The notes under the pieces are model-generated. The model searched no databases and was not told where the DNA came from. It worked only from the letters and a program-made list of their open reading frames with translations. DNA of 64,000 nt from Parelaphostrongylus tenuis (lineage: Eukaryota > Nematoda > Chromadorea > Rhabditida > Metastrongylidae), in contig JAHQIW010003777.1 in NCBI GenBank assembly GCA_019055375.1, positions 1 to 64,000 of the forward strand, written 5' to 3'. The position numbers and the translations under genes were made by a program. Below, in pieces: positions 48,713 through 58,668 of this stretch. The first letter of the stretch is position 1, and each line of letters starts with the position of its first letter.

Positions 48713-49302
48713 TTAGGTCGTTCCATAAGCTTTGACAGTAGAGCAATAAACACCAATTTTAGCAACCACAAGTAGTTAAAACTGCATGATATTGTGGTGT
48801 CGTTCAAGTGCATATTTTCTTGCGAACATTTTGGTTTACAACTTGCCTATACTTGCCTCAAAATAGAGCCGTTTTAGGGACAAATTAACTTGCTACTCAT
48901 GCACAAATGGCACGTGGAGAAAAGTGCCTATGGAGCTACGCACAAGAGAATGAGCTTCCTATAAGGCCTGAGCGCCACTGATCCTCTAGACTGTTCTCTC
49001 CAGTTTTAAACTTCGCGAACCACTTCCTAGCCTTCATATCTGCCGCCGTATCGTCACCTCAAGCTCCATTTATCTTGCGCGCCGATCCACTAGCATTTTT
49101 CCCTACGCGTCATTCATGCATGAGTAGCAAGCGAAATTGTTTTCAAGACAGTTTTAATTTGGAACAATTATAGGCATGTCGTATGCCAAAATGTTCGCAA
49201 GAAAGTGAGCAATTGAAAGATAACAAAATCATGCCATTCGAATTGTTTTGGTTGATGAATTTGATGTATATTGCTCCAGTGCTGAAACTTAAGGGCGACT
49301 GA
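48713..49302. mobile_element. Palindromic mariner-derived element, copy 1
   Basis: The left end TTAGGTCGTTCCATAAGCTT and the right end (reverse complement near TCGCCCTTAAGTTTCAGCAC) are inverted repeats that continue inward for over 200 bases. On the minus strand about 49070-48960 the sequence still encodes a mariner helix-turn-helix remnant (GDDTAADMKARKWFAKFKTG, then ENSLEDQ), while the left half carries a shorter plus-strand copy of the same region. No catalytic domain is present, so it cannot encode its own transposase. Confidence 0.7.
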
Positions 49303-49394
49303 TATATAATCTGCAAGAACTTTTAATTACCCTTTACATGGCAGTGTTATATCGTTATCTATATATACAAAATAATGATCAATATACAAAAGTT

Positions 49395-49475
49395 GGAACC
49401 TTAAGCGGGAGCTGAACCCGCGTTTCGTCTTATTAGGGTGAGTGCTAACCGCTAAGTCGAGGCCCTTGTTTTGCC
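49395..49475 (-). repeat. Degenerate tRNA-like unit
   Basis: The minus strand reads GACTTAGCGGTTAGCACTCA (A-box-like) and CGCGGGTTCAGCTCCCGCTT (B-box-like arm). Acceptor ends do not pair well. It could be a tRNA pseudogene or a diverged SINE head. Confidence 0.4.
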
Positions 49476-49782
49476 ATCACTCTTTCTGTTATGAAAATCG
49501 AAACTGTCAGCAACCGACCGCAAATCGGGATTGGTCGCGCAAGCACATAATGGCATTGAACTCATCTGAGATGACAGATATTGAGATATCAATAAAATAC
49601 AGTAATTATCTGTTTAGCCGCTTTTATAGCAGTGTAATAATGTTATGACCTTGTATTCAGGAATGCTAAGTGATTGCCAAACTCGTACCTTAGACAAAAG
49701 TTAAAACTGTACTTTAACCTCAGGGTGTGTGCTAAAGTACTACTACCCTCTATATGTAATATTCCGTGCTGTCTAAATTCTT

Positions 49783-50065
49783 TGTATTTTGACTGCCCAC
49801 TTGCAGTGGTATGACTGTTATAGTTTACCCAATATACGGAGTACCGTGCAAAAACGTTTACGTCAGCCGGGATTCGAACCCAGATCTCACTCTTTCCGGG
49901 AGCGTATGTTAACCGTTGCACTACCGACGCTCGTTTTGCACAGCACTCTTATTTACGCTATAACGCGTTGTCTGCCAACAGCCAGCCGTCGACGGTCTGG
50001 CGGGCAGCTGCTATCGGAATTGAAGCCACTTGTGTTGACAGACATTGGATATCAATAATCAGTCT
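49783..50065 (-). repeat. Family A tRNA-headed repeat, near full length
   Basis: The minus strand reads a 110-base leader (ATTGATATCCAATGTCTGTC ... GCGTTATAGCGTAAATAAGAG), then a tRNA-like unit at about 49931-49862 (AGCGTCGGTAGTGCAACGGT, GGGTTCGAATCCCGGCTGAC) and the tail GTTTTTGCACGGTACTCCG. The tRNA-like unit can form a 7-bp acceptor stem with two G-U pairs and a T arm, but the base 5' of the anticodon position is C not T, arguing against a working tRNA. Confidence 0.6.
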
Positions 50066-50077
50066 AAATTCTTTCTA

Positions 50078-50920
50078 CTTTGACTGCCACTTGCAGTGGT
50101 ATGATGTTATAGTATACCCCATATGTGGTGTACTGTGCAAAAACCTGCTGTAGTGGGCTTGGGTCCTCGGAAGTCTACTGGCTAACCATTTGCACTACAG
50201 AAGGCTGTTTTGCCACCTCTCTTTCTATGTTACAACGCACCAATCTGTTAGCAACCAAGTGTTAACTGCTTGACCTGATAGCCGATATCGGCAATGTACT
50301 CTGTCACGCTGAAGATATTGTATATATGTGGGATCAAACAGAATTTTTTTTATTTAACCACCTTTGCCAGTATTATGATGTTTACAGATATACCCAGTGA
50401 TCAAATGAAATTTTCTTTGTCTAACCGCATCTAGCGGGTGGTATAATTTTTTCAAATATACCCATTGATTATACTCATTGATGTAGAATGATATGCAAAA
50501 CTTTCGCGTCGGCCGGGACTAGACTCCGCAACTTCCTCTTTTAGAGAGCGTTTGCTCTATCCTTTGCACTACTGACTCCCATTTTAAACACCAATCTTTC
50601 TACGCTATAGCGCATCTATCTGCAAGTATCTGCGCCCCCGAAAAGAGTGAAGTGCGGGTTCTAGTCCCGCCTGACGCGAAAGTTTTGCACATCACACTAC
50701 ATCAATGCCCAATGATGTTGAGTGATGTGCAAAACTTTCACTCCAGCCGGTACTCGATCACGCATTTCACCTTGCGCGGGAGAGCGTGCGTAGCCAATTG
50801 CACTACTCAAGTCTGTTTTGTCACCATTCTTATCACGCTTAACAACACTATTCAAAGACTGTGTCATCAATCACAACACATTTCCTCCATCTCTCAGGTA
50901 GCAAATCAATAGCACACTAT
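50078..50920. repeat. Cluster of family A repeats, tandem and inverted
   Basis: Several tRNA-like units with GTGCAAAA-type flanks: minus at about 50137-50215, minus at about 50491-50580, plus at about 50630-50695, minus at about 50724-50825. The GCGGT-type hairpin tail appears between them at about 50420-50440. Units differ from each other by many substitutions, so the block built up over time. It contains no gene. Confidence 0.55.
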
Positions 50921-51323
50921 GCAGAATTTTCCAGGCTTTCCCTTGGTACCAAATTTCTCCACTTCTACTTAGTCATGGACACTTATTAAAGCGTTTATCA
51001 TAATTTGCTTCTTTGCGGGTGCGAATTGCGCGATGCACAGACTTCCTTTGTGAATACTGTAAAGATCAGGGATTTGTGTCCAGTTGAACAGCATTTCGGT
51101 TCCTTGCTGAGATGCGACAAGTACAGACAAATATGGTCTCAGTAGATAGCTTAGAAGGTTCTGTGCAAAGCGTTATGTATTTGTCGCTTGAGAGATGGCA
51201 GAAATGTATATAGGCTGATAACAAGTACTTTGAGTAGTATTGGTGAACAATTTCATCTACTTTTTGCCAAGAAATTTGATGTTTAATGCTCTAGTGCCAA
51301 AAATTATGATGACACCCAATATT

Positions 51324-51910
51324 AGGTCACTCCATAAGCTTTGGCGCTTAACCAATAAACATCAAGTCTATTAACCAGAGGTTGTGAAACCTGCATGAGT
51401 TTGATATCGTTCAATTGCTTATTTTCTTACGAGCATTTTGGTTCACAACTTGCCTACATTTACTTTGATATGGAGCTGTTTTTAGAACATATTCGTTTGC
51501 TACTCATGAACGAATGGCGCGTAGGAATGCTACGGAAGCTGCGCGAAGATTTAATGAAGCTTGGGGCGATGATACGGTTGCAGAAAGAGCGCCTAGGAAG
51601 TTGCTCGCGAAGTCCAAATTTGAAGAGAACAGTCCGAAGGATCTGCCGCGCTCGGGCTGTCTACAGAAAGTTCCATTCATCTTGCTCTACTTCATTAGAA
51701 TTTTCCTATATGCGTCTTTCGTGCATGAGTAGCAAGTGAAATGGTTTCCACAATAGCTTGGTCTTGAAGCAAGTATAGGCAAGTTGTGTACCAAGATGTT
51801 CGCAAGAAAATGCGCGGTTGAGCCATACCAAAGTTATGCGAATTTATTTACTTCTGCTTAATAAATTTGGTGTTTATTGTTCTAGTCCTAAAACTTATAC
51901 AGCGACCTAA
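51324..51910. mobile_element. Palindromic mariner-derived element, copy 2 (best preserved)
   Basis: Bounded by TA|GGTCACTCCATAAGC on the left and GTATACA-like AGCGACC|TA on the right, giving the TA target duplication typical of mariner. The two ends are inverted repeats of about 270 bases. Between them, 51514-51670 (+) encodes a transposase N-terminus (MARRNATEAARRFNEAWGDD, TVAERAPRKLLAKSKFEENS, PKDLPRSG) where Hsmar/Bandit-type mariner proteins have an HTH ending in LED.PRSGRP. The frame then runs into the inverted arm and stops. The DD34D catalytic part is missing. Confidence 0.75.
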
Positions 51911-52105
51911 TATTAAGCGTGGACAGTTCATAATGGTCCATTGATTTCTTGCACCTGAGGGTTATGTGCATTGAATACATTCTGTGGTTATCAAAAAGTA
52001 TGGTAGGATAGGATTCTGCTCGGCGACATCATCTTTGACCACTCTCACCGATTGTCTCCCCATAAATATTCTCTTAGGAAGATTTGGCAGAGTACAGTAC
52101 AACAC

Positions 52106-52190
52106 TGGCTAGAGTTTCAAAGCTTCACCTTCTTCAGAGCTCGAAAAGCTCAAATTTGCTTGTACTCTATTCGATCGACCAGTTTCCAAG
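52106..52190 (+). repeat. Single arm of the foldback family
   Basis: GCTAGAGTTTCAAAGCTTCA, CCTTCTTCAGAGCTCGAAAA, TGTACTCTATTCGATCGACC follow the arm of the 47.5-kb element. Confidence 0.45.
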
Positions 52191-52714
52191 GTAGACCACC
52201 GAAGCCAGTGAATACTGATTGGCCAAATAGTGAGCAGCGTAGAGTACGTCTTTGGAGAAACAATCAATTCGCGATGTTTTTAGATCATTCATTCAAAATA
52301 TTCATCAAGGTGCACTTCTTTTAACAGATTCTATGACTTGCAGCTCTACAACGTTCTATAGAAATTTGGCTCAAGACTTGTACCTGTGTACGCGAATGTT
52401 TTGTAGGCGCACATTAGAGTAAGGTCAGTTATCACAATTCGTAGGTGTCTGCTGGCCCCTTAAGCCTGAGCATTACGTCAACTGACCTACCTTTCGCTGA
52501 TCACAGTAATTCCAAGCGACGGCACTTTCCTTGAGCACTCGCCGATTATTTCTTTATCTTCAAAATCATATTGTTATTCATCTTCTAGGTTACTATTCCT
52601 TAGAGTCAGAATCAGTGACGACTGCAGTGTTCTCCATGACGTGATCGAGTCGTCGTTGCTAGTCGTCAACCAGCGATAGAGCAGAATTTGCCAACCCTTA
52701 TTTGCAGGCAACGA

Positions 52715-53010
52715 GCGCACGTGGCGCAGTGGTTAGAGGTGCTTCGTGTCGCACAAGAGGTCGATGGTTCATTCGCAGGCTCATGGTCACCAAGCCATCA
52801 ATCTATCCGAGCTCGGTAATTGATTTCAGATAGGTCTCAGGCTTGTTTAGGAGGATGAGCAGCACTGACTCGATACAGCGGTAGGCCAACGCGAGTTATT
52901 GTAGAGGCCAGATATGCATTCAGTCAGCTCAAACGAAGCCTAAAAATTGGAAACGAATGCATGTCGCATCTCTGTGGGATTGATTGACGTCGAGAGCTTT
53001 ATCCTTTTTA
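52715..53010 (+). repeat. SINE family D, full length with target-site duplication
   Basis: Begins GCGCACGTGGCGCAGTGGTT (A-box-like), has GGTCGATGGTTC (B-box-like), a body of about 200 bases and the end GAGAGCTTTATCCTTTTT. An exact 12-base direct repeat TTATTTGCAGGC flanks it (52698-52709 and 53008-53019), overlapping the T-rich end. The head is tRNA-derived, so transcription by RNA polymerase III and retroposition by a LINE are inferred. Confidence 0.7.
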
Positions 53011-53156
53011 TTTGCAGGCGCATTGAAACCCTATGCTCAAGATATTCATTCACGTATACTTATTTTTATAATATCTACGGTTACCAGCAATACATCAGCC
53101 TACAAATATTTACCCCTTCTTGCATATAACTCTCGGTATAACTAAAGTGTTCAGAT

Positions 53157-53369
53157 TAGAAGGTTTCTGATGTACTGTTTGTTCACCAAAATCACCTACT
53201 AGTGGTCATACTAAAGTTATCTGGAGAGGTGCAAACTGATCGGGGTGCAGGAAATCGTAGAGGGCATTCAACTGAAGAGAAATACTTGGAGAACGTAAAA
53301 CTGTTGTACATGACCAGCGGCAATGGTCGCAGTGACACAAAGTGTGGGGTTAATGAAGAGTGAATAAAC
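53157..53369 (+). pseudogene. Coding-like ORF without start, both strands open
   Basis: An open + frame (SGEVQTDRGAGNRRGHSTEE, then KYLENVKLLYMTSGNGRSD) ends GVNEE and TGA. The minus strand is also open for 93 codons here (53473-53192). It lies between two SINE copies. Likely a mobile-element relic; no family recognised. Confidence 0.2.
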
Positions 53370-53733
53370 ATTAAACGGTGGAACAAAGTCTGTTTCAACG
53401 TTCTGTATAAGTGATCACTCCAGAAGTATGCCAGTAACGTAAAAGTTATTAGAAATTCTTGATGAAGTGGCATGTTATGCAGATTGCGGCATCATTTTTG
53501 CCAAACTACTGATTATCTCGTGAATTTTATAGCGAACTTTCGTCACTGTATGGAATGAGTGGATATCAAAAGTGGAAAGTTTATATTGCAATATTTGATA
53601 CTGGGTGTACAAAATGATTATGTAATTAACTGATTATTTCACGGTTCATTCATTTGTGGCAATGATGGTGACTTAGATCTGAAATAAAAAATAAAAAAAT
53701 GTGATTGAAATATGGGTAGATATATATAATATA

Positions 53734-54030
53734 ACGCACTGACTTAGTGGTTAGAGATGCCCTGCATCGCAAACAAGGTCAATGGCTCGATCTTGCGTTC
53801 ATGTCACCAAGCCATCCATCCCTCCGGAGTCGGTAAATTGGCACCGAACTGATCTCAAACCTGTCTGAGAGGATAAGCAGTACTGGCTCGATACAGTGGG
53901 AGGCCACCGCGTGTCATTGTATAGTCTAGAGATGTACTCAATCTCCTCAAACAACGGTAAAAATTGAAAACGAATGCATGGCACGTCCCTCAGGGATTGA
54001 TCAACGCCGAGAGCTTTATCCTTTTTTATT
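53734..54030 (+). repeat. SINE family D, full length with target-site duplication
   Basis: Same organisation as the copy at 52715. A 13-base direct repeat TATATATAATATA lies on both sides (53721-53733 and 54031-54043). The tail is GAGAGCTTTATCCTTTTTTA. Confidence 0.7.
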
Positions 54031-54239
54031 TATATATAATATAGCGTAAAAATGGTCGATGACGGTTCAAAATATGACCTTTTCGTTATCATGTGGTTTT
54101 CCCATCAAAAATATAGTGTCTGAAGACGGCACCGCCGTTGTTTTGACTTCAGATAACTTTATTGAAGTCTCCTTTATGTTCTGTCATACTAACAACGAAA
54201 TCATCTTTTATGCCGAGAATAATCAAATTCATTAGAAGA

Positions 54240-54465
54240 CTATAAAAACACCCAAAGAAGGCAAAACAAACAGTGATCGACAATCAATTGCTCTGAAGAG
54301 CGCCACGGTGATCCTTTCAACACACATTGAGTGTAAATACTTCGGCTGCGATTCCTCTATATGTAGAGGAATATCCCCTTGCAAGGAACTAACTGGACCG
54401 AAAGGCACCGTGCTGCTGATGAGATTAAAGTGCTGAAACACGAGTCTAGCACCCTATAAGTGCAT
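54240..54465 (+). mobile_element. Possible Penelope-type terminal piece carrying a hammerhead-like core
   Basis: A block with a 9-bp palindrome (54351-54372, ATTCCTCTA/TAGAGGAAT), a second short inverted motif and the hammerhead-like motif described separately. Penelope-like elements and retrozymes carry small hammerhead ribozymes in their terminal repeats. A minus-strand ORF (54441-54232) covers the block but looks incidental. Family assignment is inference. Confidence 0.35.
54410..54452 (+). ncRNA. Hammerhead-ribozyme-like motif
   Basis: In order: GTGCTG (stem I, 5' side), CTGATGA (invariant core), a 12-base stem II region, GAAAC (invariant core), ACGA (loop on a one-base-pair stem III), GTC (cleavage triplet), TAGCAC (stem I, 3' side; pairs over six bases with GTGCTG, one G-U). 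This is the layout of the minimal hammerheads reported for Penelope-like elements. Stem II (GATTAAAGTGCT) pairs poorly, so this copy may be inactive alone. Confidence 0.45.
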
Positions 54466-54568
54466 AACAAACCTCGGGAAATGTTTAAAATATACTGTCA
54501 GGATGTATTAATTTCAAGAGTGGTCTCAAAATAGTCGATTGAAAGTCTTGATGTACATGTATAAATGC

Positions 54569-54569
<1 letters not shown>

Positions 54570-54637
<68 letters not shown>

Positions 54638-54660
54638 TATATTATATATATATATATGCG
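54570..54660. repeat. (TA)n microsatellite
   Basis: About 90 bases of alternating TA with short breaks. The Tyr-Ile ORFs are artefacts. Confidence 0.85.
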
Positions 54661-55119
54661 CGCCCATCAGACGGCGACTGCTTCTCCTGTCAGGTGCAAA
54701 ATCAACCCCGGTACTCATTAGAGAACAAAGTGAGAGAGTTTAAAACAAGTGAATTGGATTCAGAGCACTGAATGTTGTAACAAAAATGCAGTGATCAGTG
54801 TGAATCAAAGTCTGAGTCAGTCTGAACTTTACCATTTACCTTTAACAAGTGGATGAACTCAAATTGCTAAAAAACGCTCAGTATAATTCTAGTCGTTTTT
54901 TTTTTTGCTCCAAATTAATTTCATTCAATAGTTTTGGAAAGATTTTGATTAGTGGGCTAAGAAGGAAGCTTTTTGATACCAGCTGAAATTCAAAGTTTAT
55001 ACATGTAATATTCACTCGAAAACAATGATAATTAATTCATATAATTATCCACTCAACAACAGTGAGTATTCATCAAACAAAGATCATCATTACTCACGTT
55101 CTTCTGTTAACGGTCTGCA

Positions 55120-55372
55120 AGCTTCCGGCTCTACTTGAAATCGCCATTCCTTGGGCATTGAATCAAAAAACTCCTGACATGTCTCTTCATTTTGATAACG
55201 TCTCGAAGCGGCGTCCACGCAGGAAATGTTCCAGTGCGGCGGAATTCCGGCCATAATGGGACAGCGCATCATCTGGACCGCAGACCGGGTGCGAGAAGAC
55301 CTCGACTCCCTCCAATTCATTAAACTTTTCCACAGTCTTCTTTGGAGGTGTGAGGTTTGGTATTATTTTCCT
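55120..55372 (-). pseudogene. Decayed mariner transposase C-terminal region
   Basis: On the minus strand one frame reads KKTVEKFNELEGVEVFSHPV, CGPDD, Y, then LEHFLRGRRF. This matches the mariner pattern NEL..EVLPHPPYSPDL.P.DY......L.HFLRGKRF around the third catalytic Asp. A frame change follows at RRF, after which the other frame reads RYQNEETCQEFFDSMPKEW, as in the mariner F.EF..S....W tail. It is broken by that frameshift, so a pseudogene. Sequence either side (for example the SSGSADYEVPGIDSSQVRAL stretch at about 55430-55375) does not look like mariner. A GTGAGT donor-like site ends the open stretch at about 55093. Confidence 0.55.
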
Positions 55373-55532
55373 GAAAGAGCACGCACTTGCGAAGAATCAA
55401 TGCCGGGTACTTCATAATCAGCGCTGCCGCTGGAATTTCTTATGGAAATATTCCTGAGATAATCCTTTGAATTTACAATAAGCGACATTGCGTGATACAA
55501 GCGCAAAATTTGAAAATTTCGGGAGTGGAGTG

Positions 55533-55640
55533 CAAAATGAGAGTCGTTGGTGCAACGGTTTAGCACATGCTCCCGGAAAGAATAAGATCTGGGTTCAAAT
55601 CCCGGCTGACGCAAACGTTTTTGCACACCACTCTACATCA
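55533..55640 (+). repeat. Family A repeat, truncated
   Basis: GTCGTTGGTGCAACGGTTTA, CTCCCGGAAAGAATAAGATC, GGGTTCAAATCCCGGCTGAC, then GTTTTTGCACACCACTCTAC and ATCGGGTTAACG. The leader is missing. Confidence 0.55.
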
Positions 55641-56038
55641 TCGGGTTAACGAGAGTGTTGGAGAATGTCTTCCCCACCCAGTAATTGAAGTGAAGAACAG
55701 GCAAAATAGCAATATTTGTTGTACTGCTCAATCTATTAATCGAATTGCTACTAACTTGTATTGAAATGTAATCATATTCAACTTTCGATTTCTCAAATAA
55801 TCTGAGTTTATATATGCTGGGAAGTTTCTACTATGGCTATTATTCCACGTAAGAGCAAAAGAGTCTTGCAGAAATTAGTGCAAATCTTCTCCGCAGAAAT
55901 CGGCTCAAAAAAGATTTCTTACAAAAAGTATGATGGTGTTACTAGCACTGGGAAAAAACGTGCTCACCAGGTCAGCTTTGATGTAAGCCGACAATGGTGA
56001 ATGGAAATGATTTGTATACCAGTAATTATTGTTCGAAT

Positions 56039-56305
56039 TTACCACGAATACACAGAAAAATTTCTTTCTTTTACTTCCCTTTTTTTTTTGTTTGTAATTG
56101 CATATAACGCTGGAAGGGACGGAATTTTCCAATTTCGTATTTGGTTGAGATCTGTTGGTTCCCTTCCAAAAATTTCCGAAATGATCAATGTCATTGGTGA
56201 GATGGTCAAAAATCGATAGCGATGGTCTGCCAGCAGTCGAAGTGCCATCTTTTTTTCTTGCTCACTCCATTTTTCCGACAATTCCATCGTTTCGCGGATT
56301 CTCAT
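56039..56305 (-). CDS. 88-codon minus-strand ORF, unassigned
   Basis: Reads MRIRETMELSEKWSEQEKKM, then ALRLLADHRYRFLTIS and a segment DLNQIRNWKIPSLPALY, ending in TAA. Charged and helix-prone at the start, so more coding-like than most ORFs here. No domain recognised; no clear splice sites. A piece at 59158-59364 (minus strand) shares a similar DL-x2-IR-x-F/W stretch, which may indicate a shared repeat. Confidence 0.2.
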   Translation of the reverse strand: MRIRETMELSEKWSEQEKKMALRLLADHRYRFLTISPMTLIISEIFGREPTDLNQIRNWKIPSLPALYAITNKKKREVKERNFSVYSW

Positions 56306-56432
56306 CGACTCTTTTCTTCTCTTCGTCGTTTTTCATTCTCAGTTATTATCAATGAAACATCACCTCAAAGTTTCCTTTATAGAAATCCTTAGCGTCATAT
56401 TTTCTCCTTTTTTATCACTTTTGGATCTATAT

Positions 56433-56714
56433 GGGCGCATGTGGCGCAGTGTAGAGATACCCTGCGACACACATGTGATCGGTGGTTCGATCACACGCCC
56501 AGGGCTCAGCAAGCCTTCCATCCATAGCTCTGGGGTTAGAGAATTGGTAACAGACTTGTCTGGGAGGATAGCAAAGCATTGGCTTGCTACATGAGTAGGT
56601 CACCGACGGTCATTGTAAAGGCCTAATATGCATTCAATCACCTCTAACGACGTTTGATAAAGTCGAATGTATGGCCCATCCCTCAGGGATCAACACCAAG
56701 TACTTTATCTTTAA
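56433..56714 (+). repeat. SINE family D, full length
   Basis: GGGCGCATGTGGCGCAGTGT head, GGTTCGATCACACGC B-box-like region, CATTGTAAAGGCC body and AGTACTTTATCTTTAAG end. No clear target duplication remains. Confidence 0.6.
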
Positions 56715-56764
56715 GTTCTTATAACTTCCATGTAATCATTCTCTATGATCAAACAGGTCTCCTT

Positions 56765-57135
56765 TTTTATTCGACCGCTTTTAGCGGTGGCATGATGTTT
56801 TAGATACACCCAATGATATATAGTGATCTGCAAAACTTTCGCGTGAGATGGGGCTCGAATCCGCATTTCACGCTATCCAAGAGTAAGAAAACGAAACTTT
56901 GTTCGATCATCTGATACCCAATATCTGGCGGCGTGACTGGGCTCAGTGTCGATATCGACTACCAAGGCCAAACCATTGACGGTTGGTTGCTGACAGATAG
57001 GTTTATTGTAGCGTAAAAAGAGTAGTAGCAAGCACCCGTCGCTAGTGCAATGGGCTAAGTCACGCTCCACTAAATAGGATGAAATGCGGGTTGGAGTCCC
57101 GCCTGACGCACAGTTTTTGCACATCACTCTACTTC
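56765..57135. repeat. Two family A repeats facing each other
   Basis: Minus copy 56765-56885 has the GACCGCTTTTAGCGGT tail hairpin, TGCAAAACTTTCGCG and a GGGGCTCGAATCCGC B-box. Plus copy 56911-57135 has the leader (CCCAATATCTGGCGGC ... GTAGCGTAAAAAGAG), a tRNA-like unit (CGTCGCTAGTGCAATGGGCT, GCGGGTTGGAGTCCCGCCTG) and the CAGTTTTTGCACATCACTCT tail. Confidence 0.55.
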
Positions 57136-57922
57136 AATAGGTATATTCTCTTTGATCTGACATTTTTTGCTATTCTTGATTGAATGATTCGACATTACGT
57201 GTATCATACATGCAGTACGTGAGGATTCCAAACGCTTTCTGTAATCGGTTTTTCTCTCGTATCTCACATCTCATAGGGTCTGCGATCTTCTTTTTTGAGT
57301 GTAGGTACGGATGGCAACAAGGTTAGAGCATTTCTAGTTTGACTGCAGGAAGAGACTAATGCCAGGCAAGTCTGATACCAATCACCCGACCTCGGCTTAA
57401 CAGAGAGACTTTGTGGACCGGGACTCGTTCTAACCAGTTCATAGTCAAGTTGGCCCGTTGGCGTAATAAACGGGATCACTACCACTGCACTGCTCGCTTC
57501 ATATTTGATACGGTGAATAATTTCTGAAGGCTAGAAAATCTATCCATAGGTCTTCAATCGATAAGTTTAGGCTGTGTGAATTGTCGTAAGGTTTGCATTA
57601 TACCTAACCTCTACTCCGTAATTGCGATTTGTGAAGTCTAAACCGTTTTTCAATTTCATTCCTCTCCTTTTTTCCCTATTAATGTTCATATAATCTGTGA
57701 CTGCTAATATGGATTACTATCTGATTTGCAAATAAACGCTACATTTTATTCAGCATCTCGACATTAGTAAAGAATTTGCTATGCCTTTTATCCTTACAGT
57801 GAATCTTTTTCAACTCAAAAACGGGTGGATTTAGGGTTACCCTACTCGTGGCCGTACACGCAGTACCTCTCCCGTGAATCTTCTGTAAAATTTTGAACCT
57901 GGTTGGATATTTAGAGTTATTA

Positions 57923-58375
57923 TTAGGTCAATCCATAAGATTTAGCCTTAGAGCAATAAACACCAAATCTTCTAACCACATGCAATTAAAGTTGTATGAT
58001 TTTGGTATCGTTCAATTGAACATTTTCTTAAGAGCATTTTCGTTTAGAACTTGCCCATGCTTGCTTTGAGATGGAGCTGTTTTAGGAGCAAATTCGCTTG
58101 CTACTCATCCACAAATGGTGCGTAGGGAAAAATGCTAATGAAGCGGCGCACAAGATTAATGAAGCTTTCTGTGGACCACGCTAGCGCGATTGATTCTCCA
58201 GACTGTTCTCTTCACTTTGAATTCCGCAAACCACTTCTTAACCGCCATTTCTGCAACCGTATCATCGCGCCAAGAATTTGTTCAAAAACAGCTTCGTCTT
58301 GACGGCAAGTGTAGGCAAATTGTATACCAAAATGTTCGCAAGAAAATTCACAATTGAACAATATATCAAAAAATG
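57923..58375. mobile_element. Palindromic mariner-derived element, copy 3 (right end lost)
   Basis: It begins TTAGGTCAATCCATAAGATT, with a body like copies 1, 2 and 4 (plus-strand ATGGTGCGTAGGGAAAAATG region, then the reversed HTH with AGACTGTTCTC). The outer 70 or so bases of the right arm are missing, replaced by a poly-T stretch before a SINE. The reading frames are interrupted. Confidence 0.65.
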
Positions 58376-58432
58376 GTTTTTTAATTTTTTTTTCAATGAA
58401 TCGGTCGAATAAAATCATTTCTGATTGATGTT

Positions 58433-58668
58433 TGGAACCCAATATCTGTCAGCATAGGTGGGTTCAACGTCGATAGTGACTGCCCGCCAGACTGTAGATA
58501 GATGGTTGCCTGCTGACAGATAACGCGTTGTAGCGTAGAAAGAGTACTGTGCAAAACGAGCGTCGGTGGTACAACGGTTAGCATACGCTCCCGAAAAAAG
58601 TGAGATCTGGGTTCGGATCCTGGCTGGCGCAAACGTTTTTGCACAGCACTCTACACTATTGGATATAT
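58433..58668 (+). repeat. Family A repeat, near full length
   Basis: Leader GGAACCCAATATCTGTCAGC, then GACTGCCCGCCAGACTGTAG and CGTTGTAGCGTAGAAAGAGT, then a tRNA-like unit at 58562-58632 (GCGTCGGTGGTACAACGGTT, GGGTTCGGATCCTGGCTGGC) and tail CGTTTTTGCACAGCACTCTA. The 142-codon minus-strand ORF over it comes from the repeat and is not a gene. Confidence 0.6.

Noticed and set aside
49862..49931. Intact tRNA gene
   Set aside because: Both promoter boxes and a T arm are present, but the base before the anticodon is C, the anticodon loop differs among copies, and the unit is part of a larger repeated element.
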